DNA of 64,000 nt from Anaerolineales bacterium (GTDB taxonomy: Bacteria > Chloroflexota > Anaerolineae > Anaerolineales > UBA4823). The notes under the pieces were generated by a model. It ran no database searches. It saw only the letters and a list, made by a program, of their open reading frames with translations, and was not told where the DNA came from. The stretch's first letter is position 1, and each line of letters begins with the position of its first letter. The stretch covers positions 1-64,000 of the forward strand of contig JAFGJM010000041.1 in assembly GCA_016929095.1 (NCBI GenBank). The letters are read 5' to 3'. Shown here piece by piece: positions 1-8,266 of this stretch. The position numbers and the translations under genes are program-made.

Positions 1-145
1 ACTAGTAGGAATTCAATGCATTGAAGATGAACTCGTCGTAACGACTTTTGTCGTTTTATACTCATCATTATCGTCTGAAGTCGTTAAAACAGTCATCATT
101 TTTAAAATGGCACAGGTTTAACCATTCGGAGAATATACCCTATCG

Positions 146-427
146 ATGTCTCATCCCGATAAAATTGTCAGCCCGGTATCTTTTGCCGGGCTATTCGAGC
201 GCTACAAAAACTTGGTGTATAAAACTGCCACCTTGATGTTGGATGATCCGGCAGAAGCGGAGGATGCGCTGCAAGAAGTCTTTGTATTAGTATATAAATC
301 GCTCTCTGCTTACCATCCCGAAAGAGGCGCATTTTCTACCTGGCTGTATCGGATCACGATCAACCAGTGTCTGATGCGCAAAAGAAAACGACGTTGCCTG
401 TGGATAACCTGGTGGTGTGGGATTTAA
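146..427 (+). pseudogene. ECF sigma factor fragment (region 2 only)
   Basis: The first 80 or so residues read as sigma-70 region 2 of an extracytoplasmic-function sigma factor: the core-binding segment with DPAEAEDALQEVF, then the -10 recognition stretch FSTWLYRITINQCL. The family normally continues through a linker into region 4 (-35 recognition), for about 170-200 residues in all. Here the frame runs into KRKRRC, an unrelated tryptophan-rich stretch and a stop at residue 94, so region 4 is absent. The following reading frame continues a different protein, so an internal deletion is likely. It should not work as a sigma factor. The ATG at 146 has only a distant GGAG upstream. Confidence 0.7.
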
Positions 428-900
428 GTGATCTGAAAGGGATCACCATCGTCGATGATCCCAACGGTGATTATGGCGACAAGCTTCCGCAGGTGATCAC
501 ACCTGAGGAATTGGCAGCCCACACTCAGGGATTTCTGCTGGATGCTATCCCCGAGGGGTTTTCATTGGAAATAACCGCCCCTCCGCGGCAGGATAACGAA
601 TCAGTATATATCTTTGTTGCTTCGTACCGTAATGAAGCAGATGATTATTTCGTGATCCAATCGGCGGGTAATATAGCGGAGGTTCGCTTCATGGAATCCG
701 AATTCAAAGATTCTTTCACTACTACCTCAGGCTTGAATATTATATATCGCATGGACGGTGATATGGGAGACGGAAGACAGGCGATTTCTGCCCTGGTAAC
801 AACTCCCGATGATATTGTTTATTCAATTCAAAGTACACTGCACCTCGATCAATTCAAGGAACACTTAGAACATTTGATTCTTTTCGAGCAAAGTGAATAG
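367..900 (+). pseudogene. C-terminal part of a DUF4367-like protein (probable former anti-sigma partner)
   Basis: This frame overlaps the sigma fragment and continues to 900. It could be opened only by a GTG lying inside the sigma coding region, with no ribosome binding site. From about residue 50 it resembles the DUF4367-type extracytoplasmic domain often found at the C-terminus of proteins encoded just after ECF sigma genes (IPEGFSLEI, then alternating beta-strand segments). The N-terminal half, including a zinc-binding anti-sigma motif and a membrane segment, is missing. I infer one deletion that removed sigma region 4 and the start of this gene. Family assignment is by look only; an intact small protein is possible but less likely. 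Confidence 0.5.
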
Positions 901-956
901 TCAATGAACTGAGGTGATAAGCATAAAGTAATAAGTTGTTGTTCACAGGTAAAATT

Positions 957-1080
957 CCTCCCTCATTTTCGTACTTTAAAATCAGTCGCCTGTCATCCAA
1001 CCTCCCCTATTTTCGTTCTTTGGGAATGAGGATTCCACATACCAACCTCCCCCATTTTCGTTCTTTGGGAATGGGGGAGG
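957..1080. repeat. Three degenerate direct repeats of about 44 bp, the last a strong hairpin
   Basis: Copies begin near 957, 1001 and 1046. All share a C-rich start followed by ATTTTCGT(T/A)CTTT. The third copy is a perfect 11-bp inverted repeat (1046-1056 with 1070-1080) around a 13-base loop. It lies just downstream of the stop of the minus-strand gene ending at 1099 and could help terminate it, but there is no clear T-run. This is REP-like rather than coding. Confidence 0.7.
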
Positions 1081-1098
1081 GCTGGGTAGGGGCAAATA

Positions 1099-3159
1099 TC
1101 AATTTTTCTTTATCTTACAATAAACCACCGGCGCCGTTTGCATCATGCCAACCACCAACAGCGCGATCACCATACTCCAAACCGGAAATGAGGTTGATTG
1201 ATTATCTGCGCTGCTCCCTGCTGCCTGTTCCAGTGTATTCAGGCGAGACTCCAGATCATCCACTTTTTCCTTGAGAGAAATATTCTCAGCCGAAAGCTCA
1301 TCGATCTGCGCTTTCTGGTCGGCGGAAAGCTTATTCAAAGCCTGGATGGCAGCCAGGGATACGCCGTTCACATCCAATGAAGCAATATGACGGTCATCGG
1401 CGCCTAACTCGAAGGCAGCGTAGAAATCCTGCGCCATAGGTCCCATATGTTGGGTATCCGCGTCGTCGCTGATGTAATTCCAGGTCGTGATGGGAATATC
1501 ATTCAAACGATTTAGCACCGCGGCGCTATCCACCGCCGCGAAATTCTCTTTGACATTGACATCCGAATATTCAGAAAGTGCGCCCTGCAAGGTCATGTTG
1601 CCGGCGCTGGTCATGGTCATTACCACTGTATCGTTGACCACCATTTCGACATCGTGGTCGGAGAATGAGCCAATTTGCGCCGTATTGGTTGCGGCGGATA
1701 CACCGGCAATTGCGCCGCCTGAAGGACTTTGCAGGGTCATCTGACCGTCCTCATTCAGCGTCATTACCGGGGCGTTATTGACCACCCATTGCACATCGTT
1801 GTCCGTAATAGAGCCTATCTGCACCGTATTGCTGATGGCGGAAAACGCGCCGGCAGCCCCGCTTGCGCCTTGTAAAGTCATTTTACCCTCCCCGGTGACA
1901 GTCATCACCGGGGTTTGATCGATCACCACTTCTATTGGATGGTTGGTGATGGAGCCAATTTGTACTGTGTTGGTGATAGCCGATAACACCGCCGAAGCGC
2001 CATCGGTGCGCTGGGCGACGATTTCTGAATTTTTACCGGTTGTTTCCACTTCCAGCGGATATGCCGGAGAGGAGGTACCCATGCCCACGTATCCTGAGGA
2101 TTTCAGGTAGAGGGTGTTAGAGGGTGTGTTGGGTTGGATGCGGAAGGGAAGTTTACTTCCATGAGTTACGTCCCGGATGTAGAAACCGATTTCGTTCCCT
2201 ATCACATCCCACGTTTGTGGGGATAATCCACTACTGCTGTCTTGTTCCAGTCTGACTATGGTGTCCCAGCCATCTATAATGTGCAACTCCGTTGCCGGCG
2301 TGCTGGTGCCCAACCCAATGCGTCCGTAATCTTCAACGTATAATGAGTTTGCCGGAGCGCCAGCTTCGATTTTAAAAGGGGATACGCCGCGATCAGCATC
2401 GTCGATACTGAAATAGTTGGCTCCGCCGTTTACACTATCATTTGCTGTAATTCGCCAGTTATTGGTAGGAAAACTGCTAGTTGTGCTGGTGTCATTAAAA
2501 AAGATGCGCAGATTATTTTCTTTCAATATGATTGTATCGAAACCAAAACTTTCGCCATTCACACAATCGAATCCCACACAAAAGCTACCGGTAACAATGA
2601 CATCATCATAATGCAGGATATCATTGATCATATTACCGCCTGTGGTTTGGGTCTCCAAAGGAGACGTTTCGTCTATTTTCTCTTCCACCGGGATGACAAA
2701 CTGCCCCGATAAAATGGAAAAACTTCCCGATTGGCTGGTAATTGTAGGTAAAACTCCGGCAGCGATCAGATCTTCTTCAAGCCGCGAGCGCGCCTGCGGG
2801 TCATCGGCAACGGCTTGCAAAGCCGCCTGTGTTTGTTCGTCCAGCACAGGAGACATGCGTAATTCATAGCTATATAGACCGTCGCCCGGCAATTCGGCAA
2901 CTGAAAGAATTGGCATATTGCCGGAATCAAAGGTGCTGGTGCGGGCAGCTCCGGATGGCATAACCACAACCAAGGTCAGGCTGGCATAATCCACCACAGG
3001 CTGCCAGGTGATCATATCCGATGAAACATTCATGACTGCCAAGGCGCCGGCGACTTCACTGGATTGAGCTGAGGCAGTTTTATCTGCCGGGCTAAGCATG
3101 GTGATCCCCACCATCAAAATCAAGCACACGATCGTTATTTTGCGGAGTATGTTTTTCAA
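1099..3159 (-). CDS. Exported surface protein with S74 intramolecular chaperone/auto-processing domain
   Basis: 686 residues. A signal peptide spans residues 1-32. Residues 180-360 look like tail-fibre-type beta structure with GLGTSTPATELHI and GMGTSSPAYPLEV units. Three repeats of about 46 residues follow (about 387-430, 431-477, 478-525), each ending in MTLQ. Residues 531-608 match the S74 family: the SDVNVKENF start holds the Ser-Lys pair used for self-cleavage in phage endosialidase tails, and DVNGVSLAAIQALNKL is the usual end. A coiled coil (609-648) and a membrane segment (about 659-680) close the protein. In the family the domain trimerises the upstream fibre and then cuts itself off. 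Here it would release a trimeric fibre from a membrane anchor. The ligand is unknown. Confidence 0.85.
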   Translation of the reverse strand: MKNILRKITIVCLILMVGITMLSPADKTASAQSSEVAGALAVMNVSSDMITWQPVVDYASLTLVVVMPSGAARTSTFDSGNMPILSVAELPGDGLYSYELRMSPVLDEQTQAALQAVADDPQARSRLEEDLIAAGVLPTITSQSGSFSILSGQFVIPVEEKIDETSPLETQTTGGNMINDILHYDDVIVTGSFCVGFDCVNGESFGFDTIILKENNLRIFFNDTSTTSSFPTNNWRITANDSVNGGANYFSIDDADRGVSPFKIEAGAPANSLYVEDYGRIGLGTSTPATELHIIDGWDTIVRLEQDSSSGLSPQTWDVIGNEIGFYIRDVTHGSKLPFRIQPNTPSNTLYLKSSGYVGMGTSSPAYPLEVETTGKNSEIVAQRTDGASAVLSAITNTVQIGSITNHPIEVVIDQTPVMTVTGEGKMTLQGASGAAGAFSAISNTVQIGSITDNDVQWVVNNAPVMTLNEDGQMTLQSPSGGAIAGVSAATNTAQIGSFSDHDVEMVVNDTVVMTMTSAGNMTLQGALSEYSDVNVKENFAAVDSAAVLNRLNDIPITTWNYISDDADTQHMGPMAQDFYAAFELGADDRHIASLDVNGVSLAAIQALNKLSADQKAQIDELSAENISLKEKVDDLESRLNTLEQAAGSSADNQSTSFPVWSMVIALLVVGMMQTAPVVYCKIKKN

Positions 3160-3180
3160 GGGTATCTCTCCAATGAACAG

Positions 3181-3232
3181 GTTATCAGGTATCAGGTATC
3201 AGTTGATAAGGTAATCAGGAATCAGGGGATAT
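3181..3232. repeat. Low-complexity ATCAGGT-type repeat
   Basis: A run of near-tandem ATCAGGT/GATAAGGT words with a period of about 7-9 bases, between the S74 protein and its neighbour. The same wording (TGATACCTGATTACC and its complement) recurs near 9430, 12993, 17365, 19470-19560, 54620 and 59985, all in spacers. No coding or tRNA-like content is visible. Confidence 0.6.
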
Positions 3233-3314
3233 GGTATTTGTGAAGAGTTATTGGTGATATGTGATCCAAGTCACTATTTTCCTGGCATCCTTATCAAATT
3301 CCATTAGGAAGGTA

Positions 3315-3911
3315 TTATTTCACTATCAGAGGGAAGAAATATAGGAAATAATTCACAATGATTGACTCGGTAGCGACTTCGAATATTGGCTGCACATCCA
3401 AATCTCCACCTGCTGCACCATCCAGCGCCAGGTGGAACGTCAGTACCTCGCCCGGGTTAAGTTGACAATGGGCAACGATATCATCCAATGGGATGGTCAC
3501 CCAGGTTTGCAATGCGGCGGCCTGTAAATCGACCTGGCTTGTAGAAAGAGTACGCTGCCATATGCCCTCGAAATTATAGACTTCCAAAGACAGGGCGGCA
3601 TTCCCGTGATACGCACCGGTACGGCTTAACAGATAATAACTGGCCTGGCGCACGTAAGGCTTGCTGGCTACCGCGGGGAAGGCAAAGTACACATCGGTAT
3701 CGAGTTTGGATTGCATCTTCACCGCCAGGCTGGCGCCTTTTCCGACGATGCCGGAATATTTGGGAGAAGATTGAAGGATAAAACCGGAGCGCCAGTATTG
3801 CCGCCGTGCTTCATCCGGGCTCTGGCTGGGTGATGCATGGGCTTGAAAAGGCGCCGCCAAAATAGCCATGAGCATAATGGTAAAGATGATTTTCGGAATG
3901 CGTTTCATCAT
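3315..3911 (-). CDS. Exported protein of unknown function, paralogue of the next gene
   Basis: 198 residues with a signal peptide (residues 1-26, cleavage after AHA). The mature part looks all-beta and ends in a hydrophobic stretch. It shares a repeat-like layout with the gene at 3931-4524: YSGIVGKGAS near residue 53, YLLSRTGAYHG near 94, and AGGDLDVQPIFEV near 167. The two are tandem paralogues of the same length, 19 bp apart on the same strand, and likely cotranscribed with the S74 protein downstream. I do not recognise the family. The conserved pattern suggests a small extracellular beta-sandwich, perhaps a surface or matrix component. Confidence 0.7.
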   Translation of the reverse strand: MMKRIPKIIFTIMLMAILAAPFQAHASPSQSPDEARRQYWRSGFILQSSPKYSGIVGKGASLAVKMQSKLDTDVYFAFPAVASKPYVRQASYYLLSRTGAYHGNAALSLEVYNFEGIWQRTLSTSQVDLQAAALQTWVTIPLDDIVAHCQLNPGEVLTFHLALDGAAGGDLDVQPIFEVATESIIVNYFLYFFPLIVK

Positions 3912-3930
3912 AGAAATCTTTCCAAGACGA

Positions 3931-4524
3931 TTATTGAACGATTACGTCGAAGATGGGGCGGATATCCAGATTACCCCCTGCGGTGCTGTCCAGGGCATAG
4001 GTAAACGCCAGGAACTCACCCGGGGCAAGGGATAAATCGGCAGGCGTGGAGGACAACGTGAGTGGTATCCAGGCGCCGGTGGGGGAGTTTTGCAGGTCGA
4101 TATCCACCGAGTTCACTTTATGCATAAGCGTCCCGGAAAAATCATAGATTGCCAATGACAGGGTAACTGTGCCGGTATACGTCCCGCTGCGACTGAGTAA
4201 ATAAACGCTGGCAGCCTCGATGGTCTTTTGTGAGGCAGGGGCAGGGAAGATAGTCGCTCCTTGTGTGGCGCGAGCGGAACGAAAAGCGCCCACATCGCTC
4301 ACTAGGCGTCCAACCACGGCAGAATATGCTGGCGCGCCTTCCACAGTGACCCCCATATTCCAATTTTCTGAGGAGATTGAAGCGCTGGCGGACCTGGTAC
4401 GACCACTCCCTTCCATAGCAGCGACTGGCGATACAGCACTCCACACGATCAGTGCGGCTAAGCCGAATATGAATATTACGATGCTGGTACGGATTATTTT
4501 TTGCAATGCGTTCTCCTTATGCAA
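3931..4524 (-). CDS. Exported protein of unknown function, paralogue of the 3315-3911 gene
   Basis: 197 residues with an N-terminal signal segment (charged start, hydrophobic core residues 13-34, cleavage near AAMEG). The mature part carries YSAVVGRLV, YLLSRSGTYTG and AGGNLDIRPIFDV, aligning with the downstream paralogue over its whole length; the N-terminal 60 residues differ most. It is the promoter-proximal gene of a three-gene minus-strand set (this gene, its paralogue, the S74 fibre). The upstream 370-bp spacer is A/T-rich and shared with tmk. Function unknown; an extracellular beta protein acting with the S74 fibre is an inference from position. Confidence 0.7.
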   Translation of the reverse strand: MHKENALQKIIRTSIVIFIFGLAALIVWSAVSPVAAMEGSGRTRSASASISSENWNMGVTVEGAPAYSAVVGRLVSDVGAFRSARATQGATIFPAPASQKTIEAASVYLLSRSGTYTGTVTLSLAIYDFSGTLMHKVNSVDIDLQNSPTGAWIPLTLSSTPADLSLAPGEFLAFTYALDSTAGGNLDIRPIFDVIVQ

Positions 4525-4894
4525 CCCAAATTCGTGATACAGAGTGTTTTGTTTGGCATGTACTGGTAATGTAAAGTTGCTGTTCGAAAATATGTAATTT
4601 TATATTTACTCGTGGATTAATTCAAAATCTCTCAACCGATAAAAACAATCAAGAATTTGATGAATGATAAATATCACCAACTCTTGTTGCATAAAGTATA
4701 TCACGCCGGATTGTGAAGGAATATACAATAATGTAATTTTATATTGGAAAAATCATCCTTATTTTTATTCATGATCATCTTGCCGCTTTTCACGATTTCT
4801 GGCGGGGATAGCCTTGACTCATCCATGACGGGAAATGATTGTCAATAAATTCTGATATACTAAACTAATCAAAAACGAGACAACAGGAATATCC
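4525..4894. other. Divergent intergenic region with a 15-bp direct repeat
   Basis: A 370-bp A/T-rich spacer between the exported-protein set (minus) and tmk (plus). A 15-base direct repeat, ATGTAATTTTATATT, occurs at 4592-4606 and 4731-4745. It could be an operator pair or upstream A/T-rich elements. No ORF or RNA gene is apparent. Confidence 0.5.
4839..4866 (+). promoter_or_regulatory. Putative tmk promoter
   Basis: TTGTCA at 4839-4844 and TAAACT at 4861-4866, separated by 16 bases, lie 28 bases upstream of the tmk ATG. An alternative -10, TATACT, overlaps it. Judged by match to sigma-70 consensus only. Confidence 0.35.
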
Positions 4895-5521
4895 ATGTTC
4901 ATCACTTTCGAAGGACCCGACGGCAGCGGTAAATCCACCCAGGCGCAACGATTAGTGGCGTACCTGCGTCAGCAAGGTTACCCTGTGCTTTTGACTCGCG
5001 AGCCGGGCGGCACACCCATAGGAGAACAGGTTCGTTTGATATTAAACAACCTGGAAAACACCGCCATGCACCCGCGCACCGAGATATTGCTCTTCCAGTC
5101 TGCACGCGCCCAGCATGTGGAAGAATTGATCAAACCCCACTTAGATCAAGGTGCCCTGGTGGTGTGCGACCGCTATGCTGATTCCACTCTTGCTTATCAG
5201 GGTTATGGCCATCAGCTTGATCTGATACGGTTACGGCAGGTAGTGGAATATGCCACTGGCGGTTTAAAGCCCGATCTGACCTTGCTGCTGGACGTGGATG
5301 CGGAAGTGGGTTTGAAGCGGCGGGCTGGCGGCGGCGATTGGAACCGCCTGGATGCCTATGAACTGGCATTCCACAAGCGGGTGCGGGAGGGGTATTCGCA
5401 TTTAGTTAAGGAGGATCCACAACGCTGGGTGGTCTTTGATGGCAACCAACCACCCGATGTGGTACAGGCGCAGGTGAGGCAGGTGGTGATGGCGAGAATA
5501 ATAAAAATGCATGTAAAATAA
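4895..5521 (+). CDS. tmk: Thymidylate kinase
   Basis: 208 residues, typical for dTMP kinase, which phosphorylates dTMP to dTDP in DNA precursor synthesis. The P-loop is GPDGSGKST at residues 7-15, the DR(Y/H) motif is CDRYADS at about 91-97, and the TREPGG element at 35-40 contacts the base and magnesium. The LID near residue 142 (RRAGGGDWNR) carries arginines. The start at 4895 places the P-loop correctly, and a weak CAGGA lies upstream. It appears monocistronic, followed by a remnant of an unrelated gene. Confidence 0.95.
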   Translation: MFITFEGPDGSGKSTQAQRLVAYLRQQGYPVLLTREPGGTPIGEQVRLILNNLENTAMHPRTEILLFQSARAQHVEELIKPHLDQGALVVCDRYADSTLAYQGYGHQLDLIRLRQVVEYATGGLKPDLTLLLDVDAEVGLKRRAGGGDWNRLDAYELAFHKRVREGYSHLVKEDPQRWVVFDGNQPPDVVQAQVRQVVMARIIKMHVK

Positions 5522-5547
5522 TATAATGAAAATGGCACGAACATTAA

Positions 5548-5841
5548 TTGGAAGATTTATCCTGGAATAAATTCGAAATCAGCCAACTCCATCAAGATGC
5601 AGTAGTTCATTCACTAGAGATAATCGGTGAAGCAGCCAATAAAATTAACAAAAAATTCAAAGATTCTCATCCTGATATCCCATGGGCTTTGATGGTGGGA
5701 ATGCGGAATCGCATTGTTCATGAATATTTTCAAATAAATCTTGCCACAGTTTGGGATACAGTTCAGAAAGACCTTCCTGTATTAATAACACTTATTGTTG
5801 CTCTTGTTCCTTCAGAAGACGAATTTGATATGCTTAGTTAA
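5548..5841 (+). pseudogene. HEPN (DUF86/HepT-like) RNase toxin, N-terminally truncated
   Basis: 97 codons from a TTG. The frame upstream is closed by TAA at 5545-5547. The body matches the DUF86/HepT-type HEPN fold: HSLEIIGEAANKINK (residues 21-35), a MRNRIVHEYF segment holding the RNase motif R-x4-H, and VWDTVQKDLP. Intact members are about 110-120 residues, with one more N-terminal helix that is missing here. The usual partner, a MNT nucleotidyltransferase antitoxin, is not adjacent. I read this as a decaying half of a HEPN/MNT module. Expression from the TTG cannot be excluded since the catalytic motif is intact. Confidence 0.65.
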
Positions 5842-5950
5842 GAAAAATATGGAGTAATTTTTATTACACCCTTTTATTATTTCCCATTTTACAAACATCA
5901 TACGTATACGAAACCTGATGGAAATATTGTTAATTGTTATCCTTAATAGG

Positions 5951-6151
5951 TTAAACCGCTAACAGCAATAGTTTTTCCCAAAATTCTCTTATTTGCTGTT
6001 CGCTATTCACTTTTAACTCGACCATCGCGAATACGGTTTTTGTATATTCCGGCGGGCGGCGGTACATTGCCGCCATTAAATCGCTGTTTTGATCAGACGG
6101 TAATTCAGTGGCGTGAGCGGAATTATTCATGTCTTCAATATTCATCATCAA
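5951..6151 (-). CDS. Small protein of unknown function coupled to the FmdB-like gene
   Basis: 66 codons, acidic N-terminus then a basic and hydrophobic end. The start codon overlaps the stop of the upstream FmdB-like gene (the frames share TGATG near 6148-6151), so translation coupling is possible. It could start at any of three neighbouring ATGs. The sequence (RRPPEYTKTVFAMVELKV, then an aromatic amphipathic end) is not one I recognise. Support comes from position and lack of other content, so this is tentative. Confidence 0.4.
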   Translation of the reverse strand: MMMNIEDMNNSAHATELPSDQNSDLMAAMYRRPPEYTKTVFAMVELKVNSEQQIREFWEKLLLLAV

Positions 6152-6555
6152 TCGAAATCATTCATCCCGCCCATGCCGCCCATACCCGCCCCGTCCTCGC
6201 CGCCAAGATCGGGTAAGGCTTTCTCGATATCGTCGGGGCTTTGACCGGCTTCCAGGCGGTCTATTACCTCGTCGAATTCGGGGCCCATCTCTTCCCCCAT
6301 TTCGCTGCTCATACGGCGCATCATTTGCCCTAAGGCTTTGGGATCGTTTTCCAAGCCTTCCAGGCTGGCGGGGTCTGCCATTGATTCCAGGCGGCTTTCT
6401 TCCGAGCGGGCGACACGGATGCGACCGATCCGCCGCTGTATATTATCACTCTGGCAATGCGGGCAGACAACCGGCTTTGAGCCATATTCGCTGAAAGTCA
6501 TGAATACTTCAAAGCGTTTGCGACAATTAAGACAACGGTATTGATACGTGGGCAT
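6148..6555 (-). CDS. FmdB-family zinc-ribbon protein
   Basis: 135 residues. The N-terminus, MPTYQYRCLNCRKRFEV, and the second knuckle VVCPHCQS form the zinc ribbon of the FmdB family (two CxxC pairs, residues 8-11 and about 31-34). The family was first described next to formamidase genes and is a putative regulator or assembly factor. Residues 50-135 are an acidic, Met/Gly-rich low-complexity tail (GAGMGGMGGMNDFD), longer than in the minimal form. A GGAG sits 8 bases before the ATG. It is divergent from gmk; function remains uncertain. Confidence 0.8.
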   Translation of the reverse strand: MPTYQYRCLNCRKRFEVFMTFSEYGSKPVVCPHCQSDNIQRRIGRIRVARSEESRLESMADPASLEGLENDPKALGQMMRRMSSEMGEEMGPEFDEVIDRLEAGQSPDDIEKALPDLGGEDGAGMGGMGGMNDFD

Positions 6556-6753
6556 ATAACTACTCCGTTTTTTATTGGTTTTGAAATTATAATCAGTACT
6601 GAATACAAAAAGTATAAGAGTTTAATAGGAATCCGGCGAATAAAGGAATCGCGTATCAGTCAATCAAGTCCTTTTGGAGCTGGGAGAAGTTGCACCGGAA
6701 AACCGATAAAATCGCTTTTCACCATTCACCCTTCACGTATGTCTGATACCTAT

Positions 6754-6759
6754 TACAAT
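6754..6759 (+). promoter_or_regulatory. Putative -10 box of gmk (leaderless start)
   Basis: TACAAT ends 7 bases before the gmk ATG at 6767, so transcription would begin at or next to the start codon. There is no Shine-Dalgarno sequence. No good -35 is visible. Confidence 0.35.
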
Positions 6760-6766
6760 AATATCT

Positions 6767-7390
6767 ATGACCAATCCATCTGAGTTCAACCCCAACCCTT
6801 CTCAACCCTTACTGATTGTGATCTCCGGCCCGTCTGGTGTGGGTAAAGACAGTGTCATCCAGCGCATGGTTACCCGCGACCTGCCATTCCATTTTGTGAT
6901 CACCGCCACCACCCGCGCCCCGCGCCCTGAAGAACAACACGGCGTGGATTACTTTTTCTTTTCGCGGGACGAATTTGCCGAGATGATTGATAACGGTGAA
7001 TTGCTTGAATATGCCATAGTATACAATGATTACAAAGGCATCCCCAAAGAGCAGGTGCGGCAGGCGCTGGCCAGCGGTAAAGACGTGGTCATGCGGCTGG
7101 ACGTGCAAGGGGCAGCCACCGTACGCAGCTTATGCCAGGACGCCTTGTTGATCTTTTTGACCACTCAAAATGAGGCAGAGATGATCGACCGGCTGCGTCT
7201 ACGCATGACAGAAACCCCGGAAGCGTTGAAACTGCGTATTGCCACAGCGCGTCAGGAATTGAAACGGGTGACCGAGTTCGATTATGTTGTTGTTAACGCA
7301 CATGGTGAATTAGATCAAGCCGTGGATACCATTCTGGCGATCATTACTGCAGAACATCACCGTGTAAACCCGCGCAAGGTTACGTTATGA
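6767..7390 (+). CDS. gmk: Guanylate kinase
   Basis: 207 residues, the normal length for GMP kinase (GMP to GDP). The P-loop is GPSGVGKDS (about residues 21-29), with Asp-Ser where many members have Ser-Thr. TTRAPRPEEQHGVDYFF (about 48-64) is the GMP-binding region, and ITAEHHRVNP closes the protein. No ribosome binding site precedes the ATG, and a -10-like TACAAT is very close, so the mRNA may be leaderless. It heads a plus-strand run: the rhomboid gene starts inside its stop (ATGA overlap) and galE follows 4 bp after that. Confidence 0.94.
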   Translation: MTNPSEFNPNPSQPLLIVISGPSGVGKDSVIQRMVTRDLPFHFVITATTRAPRPEEQHGVDYFFFSRDEFAEMIDNGELLEYAIVYNDYKGIPKEQVRQALASGKDVVMRLDVQGAATVRSLCQDALLIFLTTQNEAEMIDRLRLRMTETPEALKLRIATARQELKRVTEFDYVVVNAHGELDQAVDTILAIITAEHHRVNPRKVTL

Positions 7391-8262
7391 GTGAACAAAA
7401 GTATAAAGATTCTATCAATCCTTCCCAATATCCCATTGACGATAAAAGGGATAGTGAAGGTTATCCATTGTCCGGTTTTCCTCCAGGCTCGTCCGGAACA
7501 CCTGCCGGAAGCGCACCACCCGCGCCGCCTCCTATGCCTCAAACGGTGGCGGTTAAAATGCCCGACACAAAACCAATCGTGACATACGTGATCATGGGGC
7601 TGTCTATCTTGATCTACCTGGTGCAGATGGGGAGCCAATACCTGTCGGGTTATGACATTCCTGCCATGCTGGGTTTAAAAGTCAATGAGTTGATCGTACA
7701 GGGGCAATACTGGCGTTTGATTACTCCTGTCCTGTTGCATGGTTCGATCTTGCATCTTCTGGTTAATATGTACGCCTTGAACAGTTTCGGCCCTACTTTG
7801 GAGAAAAATTGGGGACATTGGCGATTCCTTTCGCTTTACCTGCTCGGTGGACTAGGCGGTAATTCGGCTTCATTCGCATTTTCTACGGCGGCATCGCTGG
7901 GTTCCTCAACGGCTATTTTTGGATTGCTGGGCGCAGAAGGTGTTTTCCTTTATCAAAATAAAAAAATATTTGGGCGTCATGCCCAACAGGCGCTGGCAAA
8001 TATCATCAGCGTGGCATTACTCAACCTGTTCATCGGATTTTCAATGGCTGGTATGATCGACAATTGGGGGCATCTGGGTGGTTTACTGAGCGGTGTGTTA
8101 TTTAGCTGGTTCGCCGGACCAATTCTCCACGTGGAGGGTGTTTTCCCCTCCTTGAAATTGGTAGATGCAAGGGAGCCAGGCGATATCTGGCGGGCAGGGA
8201 TTGCGGTAAGCGTGCTCTTAGTTGGGCTGATCATCGGCATCATTATTTATCGCGGAGGATAA
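7387..8262 (+). CDS. Rhomboid-family intramembrane serine protease
   Basis: 291 residues. Residues 1-60 are a polar, Pro/Ser/Gly-rich cytoplasmic extension. About six to seven membrane segments follow, starting near 64. Rhomboid hallmarks are all present: HLLVN (His123, Asn127) in the second helix, the GxSxA nucleophile motif GSSTA with Ser174, and the catalytic His229 in NWGHLGG. Such enzymes cut membrane-protein helices; the substrate here is unknown. The start overlaps the gmk stop by 4 bases. Confidence 0.92.
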   Translation: MSEQKYKDSINPSQYPIDDKRDSEGYPLSGFPPGSSGTPAGSAPPAPPPMPQTVAVKMPDTKPIVTYVIMGLSILIYLVQMGSQYLSGYDIPAMLGLKVNELIVQGQYWRLITPVLLHGSILHLLVNMYALNSFGPTLEKNWGHWRFLSLYLLGGLGGNSASFAFSTAASLGSSTAIFGLLGAEGVFLYQNKKIFGRHAQQALANIISVALLNLFIGFSMAGMIDNWGHLGGLLSGVLFSWFAGPILHVEGVFPSLKLVDAREPGDIWRAGIAVSVLLVGLIIGIIIYRGG

Positions 8263-8266
8263 TTGT

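Noticed and set aside
1..145. ECF-type autoregulated promoter (CGTCTGA near 72, AAC element near 41)
   Set aside because: Spacing between the two elements does not fit, and the downstream sigma gene is broken.
957..1080. CRISPR array
   Set aside because: Only three degenerate units with similar rather than unique spacers, and no cas genes.
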